Origin: Rhodoferax sp.
GTDB taxonomy: Bacteria > Pseudomonadota > Gammaproteobacteria > Burkholderiales > Burkholderiaceae_C
Reading direction: 5' to 3'
Assembly (NCBI RefSeq): GCF_012927445.1
Contig: NZ_JABBPD010000004.1
Location: forward strand, 841,039 to 905,038
DNA length: 64,000 nucleotides
Positions 42,511 through 50,293 of this stretch are shown one piece after another (positions within the stretch are counted from its first letter, which is position 1; each line of letters opens with the position of its first letter). A program made the translations under genes and the position numbers. The notes beneath the pieces were generated by a model. That model was not told the DNA's origin. It was given only the letters and a program-made list of their open reading frames with translations, and made no database searches.

Positions 42511-42837
42511 ATGCTCTACAAATTCAAATCCAAATCCACCGGTGATGTCATCATGCTGCAGCCCAATGGACAGCGTGTGCTGGAGATCATCGGCAAAGAC
42601 ACCCAGACCGGCACGGGCATCATCCTGCCCGACCAGATGCCGGCGGCGATTGCGGCACTGGAAGCCGCCATTGCCCAAGAGGACGCCGATCGAGCGGCGG
42701 CCGTGGCAGAGGCGCAAGGCCGCAAGGAGCCCCCACCTCATTTTGAGGCTGTCTCACTGCGCCAGCGCGCCCTGCCCTTTATCGAGATGCTGCGCCGCTG
42801 CCAGAAAGACGGCCACGAGGTCGTCTGGGGGGTGTAA
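42511..42837 (+). CDS. DUF1840-like conserved protein
   Basis: A 108-residue protein: MLYKFKSKSTGDVIMLQPNG, QRVLEIIGKDTQTGTGIILP, DQMPAAIAALEAAIAQED and a C-terminal VSLRQRALPFIEMLRRCQKD. This pattern matches the DUF1840 family, common in Betaproteobacteria and of unknown function. It is cytoplasmic by sequence. It diverges from the aminopeptidase gene (26 bases between starts) and ends directly against the stop of the Bug-family gene. Confidence 0.8.
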   Translation: MLYKFKSKSTGDVIMLQPNGQRVLEIIGKDTQTGTGIILPDQMPAAIAALEAAIAQEDADRAAAVAEAQGRKEPPPHFEAVSLRQRALPFIEMLRRCQKDGHEVVWGV

Positions 42838-43821
42838 TCAGTCGGCGAACTTGCCCGCCGCTTCGATCAGCGGCTTGAACTTGGCAATTTCAGCCGCGAC
42901 GAAGGCCTTGTGGCCGGCCGGCTCCATGCGCGAGTCGGTCACGACGAGGGCGCCCAGCGCTTCCTGCTTCCGGATGAATTCCGGGTTTTTCAAGGCCCGC
43001 TTCAAGGCCTCATTGAGTTGCTTGAGCACCGGCGCCGGGGTGCCCTTGGGCGCATACAGGCCGTGCCAGATCGTCAGCGAGAAACCCTTCAGACCGACCT
43101 CCTGCAACGACGGGTAGTCCTTGAGCAAGGGCGGGCTGGCAAGCCGCCCGGCCGTGGTCACCGCAAAGGCCTTGACGCGGCCCGATTCAATCTGGGCCGT
43201 GGTGTTGGTGGTCTGGTCGCACAGCACATCGACCTGCCCCGCCACCAGGGCGGTCATGGCCGGCGCCGTGCCGCCAAACGGAATGGTGGTCATGGCCTCT
43301 TTGGCGTTGACGGCCGACTGCCACATGAGGCCGCACAGGTGCGAGGCCGAGCCCAGACCGGCGTGCGCAATATTGAGCTTGCCACCGTTGGCCCGGATGT
43401 AATTTTCAAAATCGCGGTAGTTCGTGGCCGGCAGCTGCGGCTTGCCGATCAAGGTCATCGGCACGTCGTTGACAATGCCCAGGTACTCAAAGTCGTCCAG
43501 TGGTTTGAATTGCAGCTTGCGGTACAGGCTCACCGTGGAGGCCATGCCGATGTGCCAGAGCAGCAGCGTGTGGCCATCCGGGTTGGCCTTGGCCACCTTG
43601 GTCGCGCCAATCGTGCCACCGGCACCGTTGACGTTTTCAATCACAAAGTGCCCGCCCGGCAGCGTCTTGCGCAAGGCCGCGGCCAGATCGCGCGCCACCC
43701 GGTCGGTTGGGCCACCGGCCGCATAGGGCACCACGATGGCAATCGGCTTGCTGCCGGGGTACCCCTGGGCATTGGCCCACAACCCAGTCACAGCGGCGGC
43801 CAGCACCAGTAAACGTTTCAC
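42838..43821 (-). CDS. Bug-family (tripartite tricarboxylate-type) periplasmic receptor
   Basis: A 327-residue exported binding protein. A signal peptide (LLVLAAAVTGLWANAQG) is followed by YPGSKPIAIVVPYAAGGPTD and RVARDLAAALRKTLPGGHFV, the standard start of Bug receptors. HAGLGSASHLCGLMWQ and QVDVLCDQTTNTTAQIESGR are further family marks. Bug receptors bind small organic acids, often aromatic or dicarboxylic. No TctA/TctB genes are adjacent. It is 39 bases downstream of the PaaK-like ligase on the same strand, so ligand and ligase substrate may be related. Confidence 0.9.
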   Translation of the reverse strand: MKRLLVLAAAVTGLWANAQGYPGSKPIAIVVPYAAGGPTDRVARDLAAALRKTLPGGHFVIENVNGAGGTIGATKVAKANPDGHTLLLWHIGMASTVSLYRKLQFKPLDDFEYLGIVNDVPMTLIGKPQLPATNYRDFENYIRANGGKLNIAHAGLGSASHLCGLMWQSAVNAKEAMTTIPFGGTAPAMTALVAGQVDVLCDQTTNTTAQIESGRVKAFAVTTAGRLASPPLLKDYPSLQEVGLKGFSLTIWHGLYAPKGTPAPVLKQLNEALKRALKNPEFIRKQEALGALVVTDSRMEPAGHKAFVAAEIAKFKPLIEAAGKFAD

Positions 43822-43860
43822 GACAGCACTCCTATTGAATCCGTGCCGCGCGACTATAAA

Positions 43861-45117
43861 TCACTTGTAACTGCGGGCGTCCTCAATCACCTTGCCATCA
43901 TTGGGCAGGCTGCCGGGCAAGACCAGTTCCACCTGACCGCGCAACTTGGTGACGTCACGGATGGCATCGCCGATTTTGGCCGCCAGTGCATCGGGGCCAC
44001 CACAGGCGGTCTCGACCTTGAGCGTCATGATGTCATTGGCCATCTCGCCGGTCACCACCAACCGGGCCCGCGCAACTTCGGGAAAGCGGCGGATGATGTC
44101 GGCGACCTGGCCGGGGTGCACAAACATGCCGCGGATTTTGGTGGTCTGGTCGGCGCGCCCCATCCAGCCCTTGATGCGGGAATTGGTGCGCCCGGTCGGG
44201 CAGGGCCCGCTCAGCAGCGCCGACAGATCGCCGGTGCCAAAACGAATCAAGGGATAGTCGGGGTTCAGCGTCGTCACCACGACCTCGCCCACTTCACCGG
44301 GGGCGACCGGGTCGCCGGTGCCGGGCCGCACGATCTCAACGATCACGCCTTCATCAATCACCAGGCCGTCGCGCGCCTGCGTCTCGTAGGCGATCGAGCC
44401 CAGGTCGGCCGTGGCATAGCACTGGTACCCCGTGATACCGCGCTCGGCAAACCAGTCGCGCAAGGACGGCGGAAAGGCTTCGCCGCCAAACATGGCTTTC
44501 TTCACGCTGGGCAAGGCCACCCCCATCTCGGCCGCCTTGTCCACAATGATTTTCAGAAAGCTCGGCGTGCCAATATAGCCCGCTGGCTGCAGTTCGGCCA
44601 TGGTCTGCACCTGTTGCTCGGTCTGCCCGGTGCCACCCGGAAACACGGTGCAGCCCAGCGCGTGGGCGCCCGACTCCATCATCGAACCGGCGGGCACAAA
44701 GTGGTAGCTGAAGCAGTTGTGAATCAGCTCGCCGGGCCGAAAGCCGGCCGCGAACATGGCGCGGGACATGCGCCAATAATTTCTGGCGGCGCCCTCCGGC
44801 TCATAGATCGGGCCGGGACTGGAAAAAATGCGTGGCATGTGGGCACCCAGGCCCACCGCGCTGAAGCCGCCAAACACATCACCTCCGGCGCTGCGGGTGG
44901 CCTGCTGGCGTTCCAGCAGTTCATGCTTGCGGATCACCGGCAGTCCGGCCAGCGCCTGCCGACTGCTCACCGCCGCCGGATTAACGTCTTTCAATATTTC
45001 GGCAAAGGCCGCCGATGATTTTTTGGCATGGGCCACCTGGCCTGGCAAGGCCGCCATCAGCGCAGCTTCGCGCGCCGTGGTGTCGCGCGTTTCCAGCGCA
45101 TCGTAATGTTCAGTCAT
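43861..45117 (-). CDS. Phenylacetate-CoA ligase-family AMP-forming enzyme (PaaK-like)
   Basis: A 418-residue adenylate-forming enzyme. The N-terminal part has HAKKSSAAFAEILKDVNPAA and VIRKHELLERQQ. The motif around AMFGGEAFPPSLRDWFAERG and YATADLGSIAYETQARDGLV contacts the adenylate; GRADQTTKIRGMFVHPGQVA is the hinge and C-terminal domain. It activates an aryl or short carboxylic acid as a CoA thioester. It is shorter than the long-chain-type ligase at 50290-52236 and ends the transport/activation cluster. The substrate is not readable. Confidence 0.85.
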   Translation of the reverse strand: MTEHYDALETRDTTAREAALMAALPGQVAHAKKSSAAFAEILKDVNPAAVSSRQALAGLPVIRKHELLERQQATRSAGGDVFGGFSAVGLGAHMPRIFSSPGPIYEPEGAARNYWRMSRAMFAAGFRPGELIHNCFSYHFVPAGSMMESGAHALGCTVFPGGTGQTEQQVQTMAELQPAGYIGTPSFLKIIVDKAAEMGVALPSVKKAMFGGEAFPPSLRDWFAERGITGYQCYATADLGSIAYETQARDGLVIDEGVIVEIVRPGTGDPVAPGEVGEVVVTTLNPDYPLIRFGTGDLSALLSGPCPTGRTNSRIKGWMGRADQTTKIRGMFVHPGQVADIIRRFPEVARARLVVTGEMANDIMTLKVETACGGPDALAAKIGDAIRDVTKLRGQVELVLPGSLPNDGKVIEDARSYK

Positions 45118-45172
45118 GGTTTTTCCTGTGAGGCCCCAGGTCAGACAGGGCCGAAGCGGGTGTTGAATTTTT

Positions 45173-45982
45173 TTAGGCCAACCAGCGCTTGCGGCGCTTG
45201 TAACTCTTCACATCCTTGAAGCTCTTGCGTTCGCCGCCGCCCACGCCCAGGTAGAACTCCTTGACGTCTTCGTTGTTGGCGAGGTCACTGGCGGCACCGT
45301 CCATCACCACGCGACCGGACTCCATGATGTAACCGTAGTCGGCGTATTTCAGGGCCATGTTGGTGTTCTGCTCGGCCAGCAAAAAGGTGACTTTTTCCTT
45401 GTGGTTGAGGTCTTTCACAATCTCAAACACTTCTTCCACAATCTGCGGTGCCAGCCCCATGGACGGCTCGTCCAGCAGCACCATGCTGGGGTTGGCCATC
45501 AGGGCGCGGCCAATGGCGCACATCTGCTGCTCACCACCCGAGGTGTAGGCGGCCTGACTGGTGCGCCGGGTTTTGAGGCGCGGAAAATAGTTGTAGACCT
45601 TTTCCAGATTACGCGCAATCTCGCCTTTGTCCTTGCGGGTGTAGCCGCCGGTCAGCAGGTTTTCTTCGATCGTCAGGTGGGCAAAACAGTGGCGCCCCTC
45701 CATCACCTGCACCACGCCACGCTGCACCAGATCCGCCGGCGACAGGTTCTCAATGCGCTCGCCACGCAACTCAATCGAGCCCTTGGTCACCTCGCCACGC
45801 TCACCCTTGAGCAGGTTGGAGATGGCGCGCAAGGTGGTGGTCTTGCCCGCGCCGTTGCCGCCCAGAATGGCCACAATCTTGCCTTCCGGCACGCTGAGGG
45901 AAACGCCCTTCAGCACCAGGATGACGTGGTTGTAAATGACCTCGATGCCATTCACGTTGAGAACGATGTTTTTGGAGTCCAT
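45173..45982 (-). CDS. livF: Branched-chain amino acid-type ABC transporter ATP-binding protein (LivF)
   Basis: A 269-residue ATPase with Walker A GGNGAGKTT near residue 42, the signature YTSGGEQQMCAIGRAL and Walker B MVLLDEPSMGL. It is slightly longer than usual (about 235) because of a basic C-terminal tail (KSFKDVKSYKRRKRWLA). With LivG, LivH, LivM and the receptor it forms a HAAT-family importer. In clusters with CoA ligases these transporters often take up aromatic or other carboxylic acids rather than amino acids. Confidence 0.92.
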   Translation of the reverse strand: MDSKNIVLNVNGIEVIYNHVILVLKGVSLSVPEGKIVAILGGNGAGKTTTLRAISNLLKGERGEVTKGSIELRGERIENLSPADLVQRGVVQVMEGRHCFAHLTIEENLLTGGYTRKDKGEIARNLEKVYNYFPRLKTRRTSQAAYTSGGEQQMCAIGRALMANPSMVLLDEPSMGLAPQIVEEVFEIVKDLNHKEKVTFLLAEQNTNMALKYADYGYIMESGRVVMDGAASDLANNEDVKEFYLGVGGGERKSFKDVKSYKRRKRWLA

Positions 45983-46035
45983 ATAGCCTTGCCTTTACCA
46001 ATCGGCAGCACTGCGCGCAATGCTGTCGATTGAAC

Positions 46036-46065
46036 TGTCATTGCGGACTTGCGCCCGCAATGACA
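46036..46065. terminator. Intercistronic REP-like hairpin between receptor and livF
   Basis: TGTCATTGCGG and CCGCAATGACA form a perfect 11-base stem with an 8-base loop in the 89-base gap between the receptor gene and livF. No U-run follows, so it is more likely an mRNA-stabilising or attenuating hairpin than a full terminator. It would raise receptor over ATPase output, as REP elements do behind malE. Confidence 0.6.
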
Positions 46066-46071
46066 CATCCA

Positions 46072-47403
46072 TTAGGACTGGCAGTCCGCCGGGGCGCGCC
46101 GGCTCATCTTCTTGTCGGCCAGATATTTATCCGCGCCGGCCTTGACCATGGGCTTGAGAATCTGCTCGTCAGCCTGGTACCAATCGGCACCCACGTTCCA
46201 CTTGCTGCCATCCCAGGTTTGCACACGCGCCCAGGTCGAACCCATGTGATCCTGGCAGGAGGTGCTGAGCGGCCGCATGACGCCGGCAAAGCCCAAGGCA
46301 TCCAGCTTTTTCTGGTCCAGCGCCAGGTTCTCCAGGCCCCAGCGCACTTGCTCGCCGGTCATGACCTTGCCCTTGCCAAAACGCTCCTGCGCGCGGCGCA
46401 CCGCCTCGACGCCAAGCATCTGGATGATGACGCCCCGGGTGTACAACACCGAACCGACTTCGTCTTTCGGCCCCGTGCCCTGGCCCTTGGCATGCACGGT
46501 CTTGAGGATGTCCTGGATCACCTTGGGTTGTTGACCCGACGTGTTCAGGGCCAGCGCGTGGTAACCCTTGGCGCCGTCACCCACGTCCTTCACGTCGGGC
46601 TCAGCACCGGCCCACCACACGCCATACATCTTGTCGCGGGGATAACCGGTGGCCTGTGCTTCTTTCAGCGCGGTGGAATTCATCACACCCCAGCCCCACA
46701 GCAGCACATAGTCAGGCTTGCTTTGGCGCACCTGCAGCCAAGTGGCTTTTTGCTCCACCCCTGGCGCCGTCACCGGCAGCAACTGCAGGTCAAAGCCGTG
46801 CATCTTGGCGCGCTCCTGCAGCGCGGGAATAGGCTCTTTGCCGAACGGGCTGTCGTGGTAGACCAGCGAGATCTTTTTACCCTTGAGCTTGTCGAGGCCA
46901 CCCAGGCTCTTGCCGATGTGCTGAATCAGGATGTCAGCCCCGGTCCAGTAGCTGCCCATGAGGGGAAAGTTCCACTTGAACGCGGTGCCGTCCTGCGCCA
47001 CCGACAGACCATAGCCGAGGGTAATCAGCGGGATTTTGTCAACGGGCGCTTTCTCGGTCAGCGCGAACGTGATGCCGGTGGCTTGCGGGTCGAACAAGGC
47101 GACACCGGGCTTGCTTTTCAGACGCTCGTAGCACTCGACGCCACGGTCGGTGGCGTAGCCGGTTTCACATTCCTCGAAGGTGAGCTTGACGCCGTTGACG
47201 CCACCATCGCGGGCATTGATCATCTTGATGTAATCCTGCTTGCCGTTGGCCCAAGGCACGCCATTGGGTGCGTATGGACCGGTGCGGTAGGACAGCAGCG
47301 GGAAGAACTGCTCCTTGGCTTGCGCGAAGGCGTTGCTTGTCACCAAGACAGAGGCGCTAGCAGCCACCAGGGCGCTGGCGAGTACGAGTTTACGAAGCTT
47401 CAT
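46072..47403 (-). CDS. ABC transporter substrate-binding protein (LivK-type)
   Basis: A 443-residue periplasmic receptor of the HAAT family. The N-terminal signal (LVLASALVAASASVLVTSNA) is followed by EQFFPLLSYRTGPYAPNGVP, then KISLVYHDSPFGKEPIPALQ and YVLLWGWGVMNSTALKEA typical of the periplasmic-binding-protein type 1 fold. It is longer than classical LivK (about 370), as in receptors for aromatic acids. Its gene precedes the hairpin at 46036-46065, which may boost its expression. Confidence 0.9.
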   Translation of the reverse strand: MKLRKLVLASALVAASASVLVTSNAFAQAKEQFFPLLSYRTGPYAPNGVPWANGKQDYIKMINARDGGVNGVKLTFEECETGYATDRGVECYERLKSKPGVALFDPQATGITFALTEKAPVDKIPLITLGYGLSVAQDGTAFKWNFPLMGSYWTGADILIQHIGKSLGGLDKLKGKKISLVYHDSPFGKEPIPALQERAKMHGFDLQLLPVTAPGVEQKATWLQVRQSKPDYVLLWGWGVMNSTALKEAQATGYPRDKMYGVWWAGAEPDVKDVGDGAKGYHALALNTSGQQPKVIQDILKTVHAKGQGTGPKDEVGSVLYTRGVIIQMLGVEAVRRAQERFGKGKVMTGEQVRWGLENLALDQKKLDALGFAGVMRPLSTSCQDHMGSTWARVQTWDGSKWNVGADWYQADEQILKPMVKAGADKYLADKKMSRRAPADCQS

Positions 47404-47474
47404 TGGTCTCTCCTGTTATTGAATATGGAAGCACTGGGAACACGAAAAACAAAGCGAAAAATCAGGGCACTGGA

Positions 47475-48551
47475 TCAATGCGGGAACGGCCACAGACGCA
47501 GTTTTTGTTTGGAGATTGCCCACAACTTGGCCAGACCATGCGGCTCCACAATCAGGAACCAGACAATCAGGCCGCCAAACACCATCAACTCCGCATGCGA
47601 GACGCCGGCGGTCGATATTTCAATCCCGACCACGCTGGCCAGAACCGGCAAGAACTGGCTCAGGAAAATAGGCAAGAGGACAATGAACGCGGCACCAAAG
47701 AAGCTGCCCATGATGGAGCCCATGCCGCCAATAATCACCATGAACAAGAGCTTGAACGACTGGTCGACCGAGAACGCGGCCGGCTCCCAGGCTCCCAGGT
47801 AAATGAAAGCCCACAAGGCCCCCGCGATACCCACGATGAAGGAGCTGACGGCAAAGGCGGTGAGCTTGGCGTACATGGGCCGGATGCCGATCACGGCAGC
47901 GGCGACGTCCATGTCGCGAATCGCCATCCACTCCCGCCCCACCGCGCCGCGCACCAGGTTTTTGGCCAGCAAGGCAATGATCGCCAGCAAGGAGAGGCAG
48001 AACAGGTATTTGGCCAGCGGGCTTTCCAGCGACAGACCGAACACTTGCAGGTTGGACACCGACACCGAGCCCGAGGACGAGTTGTTGGTGAACCATTGAA
48101 TACGCAAGAACATCCAGTCGGAAAAGAACTGGGCCGCCAGCGTTGCCACCGCCAGGTACAAGCCTTTGACACGCAAGCTGGGCAGACCGAACAAGATGCC
48201 GAACAGCATGGCGCAGACCCCGCCCAGAATCAGCGCCACCAGCAAGGGCATGCCCTCGACGCGGACAAAAAAGTTGTAGGCGGCATACGCCCCCACCGCC
48301 ATGAAAGCCCCGGAGCCCAATGAAATCTGGCCGCAGTAACCCACCAGAATATTGACGCCAATGGCCGCCAGCGAAAAGATCAAAAAGGGAATCAGGATGG
48401 CGCGAAAGGTGTAGTCGCTGGCCATGAGGGGCACCGCCAAAAATGCGATGGCCAGCAGCACGAACAGCGCCACGCGGTCTTGCGCAATCGGCAGGATCTG
48501 CTGATCCGCGCGGTAGCTTGTTTTGAATTGACCGTTTTCTCTGTAAAACAT
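47475..48551 (-). CDS. livM: ABC transporter permease (LivM)
   Basis: A 358-residue membrane protein with eight or nine helices. FLAVPLMASDYTFRAILIPF and IGVNILVGYCGQISLGSGAF hold the conserved NILVGYCGQISLG segment of LivM permeases, and RGAVGREWMAIRDMDVAAAV is the cytoplasmic EAA-like loop that contacts the ATPases. It lies ten bases after livH. Confidence 0.92.
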   Translation of the reverse strand: MFYRENGQFKTSYRADQQILPIAQDRVALFVLLAIAFLAVPLMASDYTFRAILIPFLIFSLAAIGVNILVGYCGQISLGSGAFMAVGAYAAYNFFVRVEGMPLLVALILGGVCAMLFGILFGLPSLRVKGLYLAVATLAAQFFSDWMFLRIQWFTNNSSSGSVSVSNLQVFGLSLESPLAKYLFCLSLLAIIALLAKNLVRGAVGREWMAIRDMDVAAAVIGIRPMYAKLTAFAVSSFIVGIAGALWAFIYLGAWEPAAFSVDQSFKLLFMVIIGGMGSIMGSFFGAAFIVLLPIFLSQFLPVLASVVGIEISTAGVSHAELMVFGGLIVWFLIVEPHGLAKLWAISKQKLRLWPFPH

Positions 48552-48560
48552 ACTTTTCTT

Positions 48561-49490
48561 TCAGACGCGATCAATAATTTTTTCGCCAAACAAACCCTGG
48601 GGCCGAATCAGCAGGAAGCCCAGCGCCAGCACATAGGCAAACCAGATCTCGATACCGCCGCCGACATAAGGGCCGATGAATACCTCGGACAATTTCTCAC
48701 CAACGCCAATGATCAGGCCGCCCACGATGGCGCCGGGAACCGAGGTCAAACCACCCAAAATAACCACCGGCAGAGCGCGCATGGCGACCGTGGTGAGCGA
48801 AAACTGCACCCCCAGCTTGCTGCCCCAGATCACACCCGCCACCAAAGCAACGACACCCGCGACGCACCACACGATGACCCAGATGCGGTTGAGCGGAATG
48901 CCAATACTTTGGGCCGCCTGGTGGTCATCGGCCACCGCACGCAAGGCACGGCCGGTCGCGGTTTTCTGGAAGAACACACTGAGCAGGCCCACCAAAGCGG
49001 CGGCAATCAGGGCGGCGTAAAAATCTTCCTTGTTGATCATGATGCCGCCTTCAAAGGCGCTCTCCAGAATCATGACCGGGTCTTTCGGCATGCCAATGTC
49101 GATCTTGTAAATGCTGCTGCCAAAGATGCTCTGCCCGAGACCTTCCATGAAGTAGGCAATGCCCAGGGTGGCCATCAGCAAGGTGGTGCCTTCCTGGTTG
49201 ACCAGATGGCGCAGCACCAGGTTTTCAATGACCCAGGCCACGACAAACATCACCACCGCCGCCCCGACAAAGGCGATCATGTTGGCGGCGATCGGGTTGG
49301 TGATGCCGGTGTAGAGCGGCACCCACTCGGAAAAACGGGCCATCGCCAGCGCGGCGAACAACACCATGGCGCCCTGCGCAAAATTGAACACGCCAGAGGC
49401 CTTGTAGATCAGCACAAAGCCCAGCGCCACCAGCGAATACAGCATGCCGGCCATCAGGCCGCCCAGCAGTGTTTCAAGAAAAAATGCCAT
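48561..49490 (-). CDS. livH: ABC transporter permease (LivH)
   Basis: A 309-residue membrane protein with about eight helices. LLGGLMAGMLYSLVALGFVL, YKASGVFNFAQGAMVLFAAL is the hallmark of LivH permeases (VxNFAQG), and TATGRALRAVADDHQAAQSI is the ATPase-contacting loop. It pairs with LivM, encoded just downstream. Confidence 0.93.
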   Translation of the reverse strand: MAFFLETLLGGLMAGMLYSLVALGFVLIYKASGVFNFAQGAMVLFAALAMARFSEWVPLYTGITNPIAANMIAFVGAAVVMFVVAWVIENLVLRHLVNQEGTTLLMATLGIAYFMEGLGQSIFGSSIYKIDIGMPKDPVMILESAFEGGIMINKEDFYAALIAAALVGLLSVFFQKTATGRALRAVADDHQAAQSIGIPLNRIWVIVWCVAGVVALVAGVIWGSKLGVQFSLTTVAMRALPVVILGGLTSVPGAIVGGLIIGVGEKLSEVFIGPYVGGGIEIWFAYVLALGFLLIRPQGLFGEKIIDRV

Positions 49491-49510
49491 TTTTTTAATC
49501 TCCCGCTGCG

Positions 49511-50293
49511 TCAGTGACTCGTGCCGAGATAGGCGCTGATCACTTCTTCGTTGTTGCGTACTTCGTCCGGCGTGCCGTCGCCGATTTTTTTGCCGTAATC
49601 GAGCACCACCACGCGATCGGAAATATCCATCACCACGCCCATGTCATGCTCGATCAGCACCACGGTGGTGCCGAACTCCTGGTTCACGTCCAGCACGAAG
49701 CGGCACATGTCCTGCTTCTCTTCCACATTCATGCCGGCCATCGGTTCATCGAGCAACAGCACCTGCGGCTCCATGGCCAGTGCGCGCCCCAAGTCGACCC
49801 GCTTTTGCAGGCCATAGGGCAGCTGGCCGACCGGGGTTTTGCGGTAGGCCTGAATTTCCAGAAAGTCGATGATGTGCTCAACCTTTTCGCGGTGCAACTC
49901 TTCTTCGCGCTGGGCCGGCCCGATACGCAGCGCCTGCCACAGCAGATTGCTTTTGATCTTGAGATTGCGGCCAGTCATGATGTTGTCGATGACGCTCATG
50001 CCCTTGAACAGCGCCAGATTCTGGAAGGTGCGGCCGATGCCCATCACCGCCACTTGGTGGCTGTCCATGTGGCTAAAGGTTTTGCCGCGGAAGGTGATGG
50101 AGCCCTGCTGCGGCGTGTAGACGCCGTTGATGCAGTTCAGCATGGAACTCTTGCCGGCGCCATTCGGCCCGATGATGGCGCGCACTTCATGCTCGCGCAC
50201 ATTGAACGAGATGTCGGTCAGCGCCTTGACGCCACCGAAACTGAGCGAGATGTTTTTGACGTCAAGAATGACGTCGCCAATTTTTTTAGTCAT
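49511..50293 (-). CDS. livG: ABC transporter ATP-binding protein (LivG)
   Basis: A 260-residue ATPase: Walker A GPNGAGKSS near residue 42, signature PYGLQKRVDLGRAL (in place of the canonical LSGGQ), Walker B VLLLDEPMAGM, and the LivG-type C-terminus VVVLDYGKKIGDGTPDEVRN. Its start overlaps the stop of the acyl-CoA ligase gene by four bases, so the ligase and transporter are in one operon. Confidence 0.93.
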   Translation of the reverse strand: MTKKIGDVILDVKNISLSFGGVKALTDISFNVREHEVRAIIGPNGAGKSSMLNCINGVYTPQQGSITFRGKTFSHMDSHQVAVMGIGRTFQNLALFKGMSVIDNIMTGRNLKIKSNLLWQALRIGPAQREEELHREKVEHIIDFLEIQAYRKTPVGQLPYGLQKRVDLGRALAMEPQVLLLDEPMAGMNVEEKQDMCRFVLDVNQEFGTTVVLIEHDMGVVMDISDRVVVLDYGKKIGDGTPDEVRNNEEVISAYLGTSH

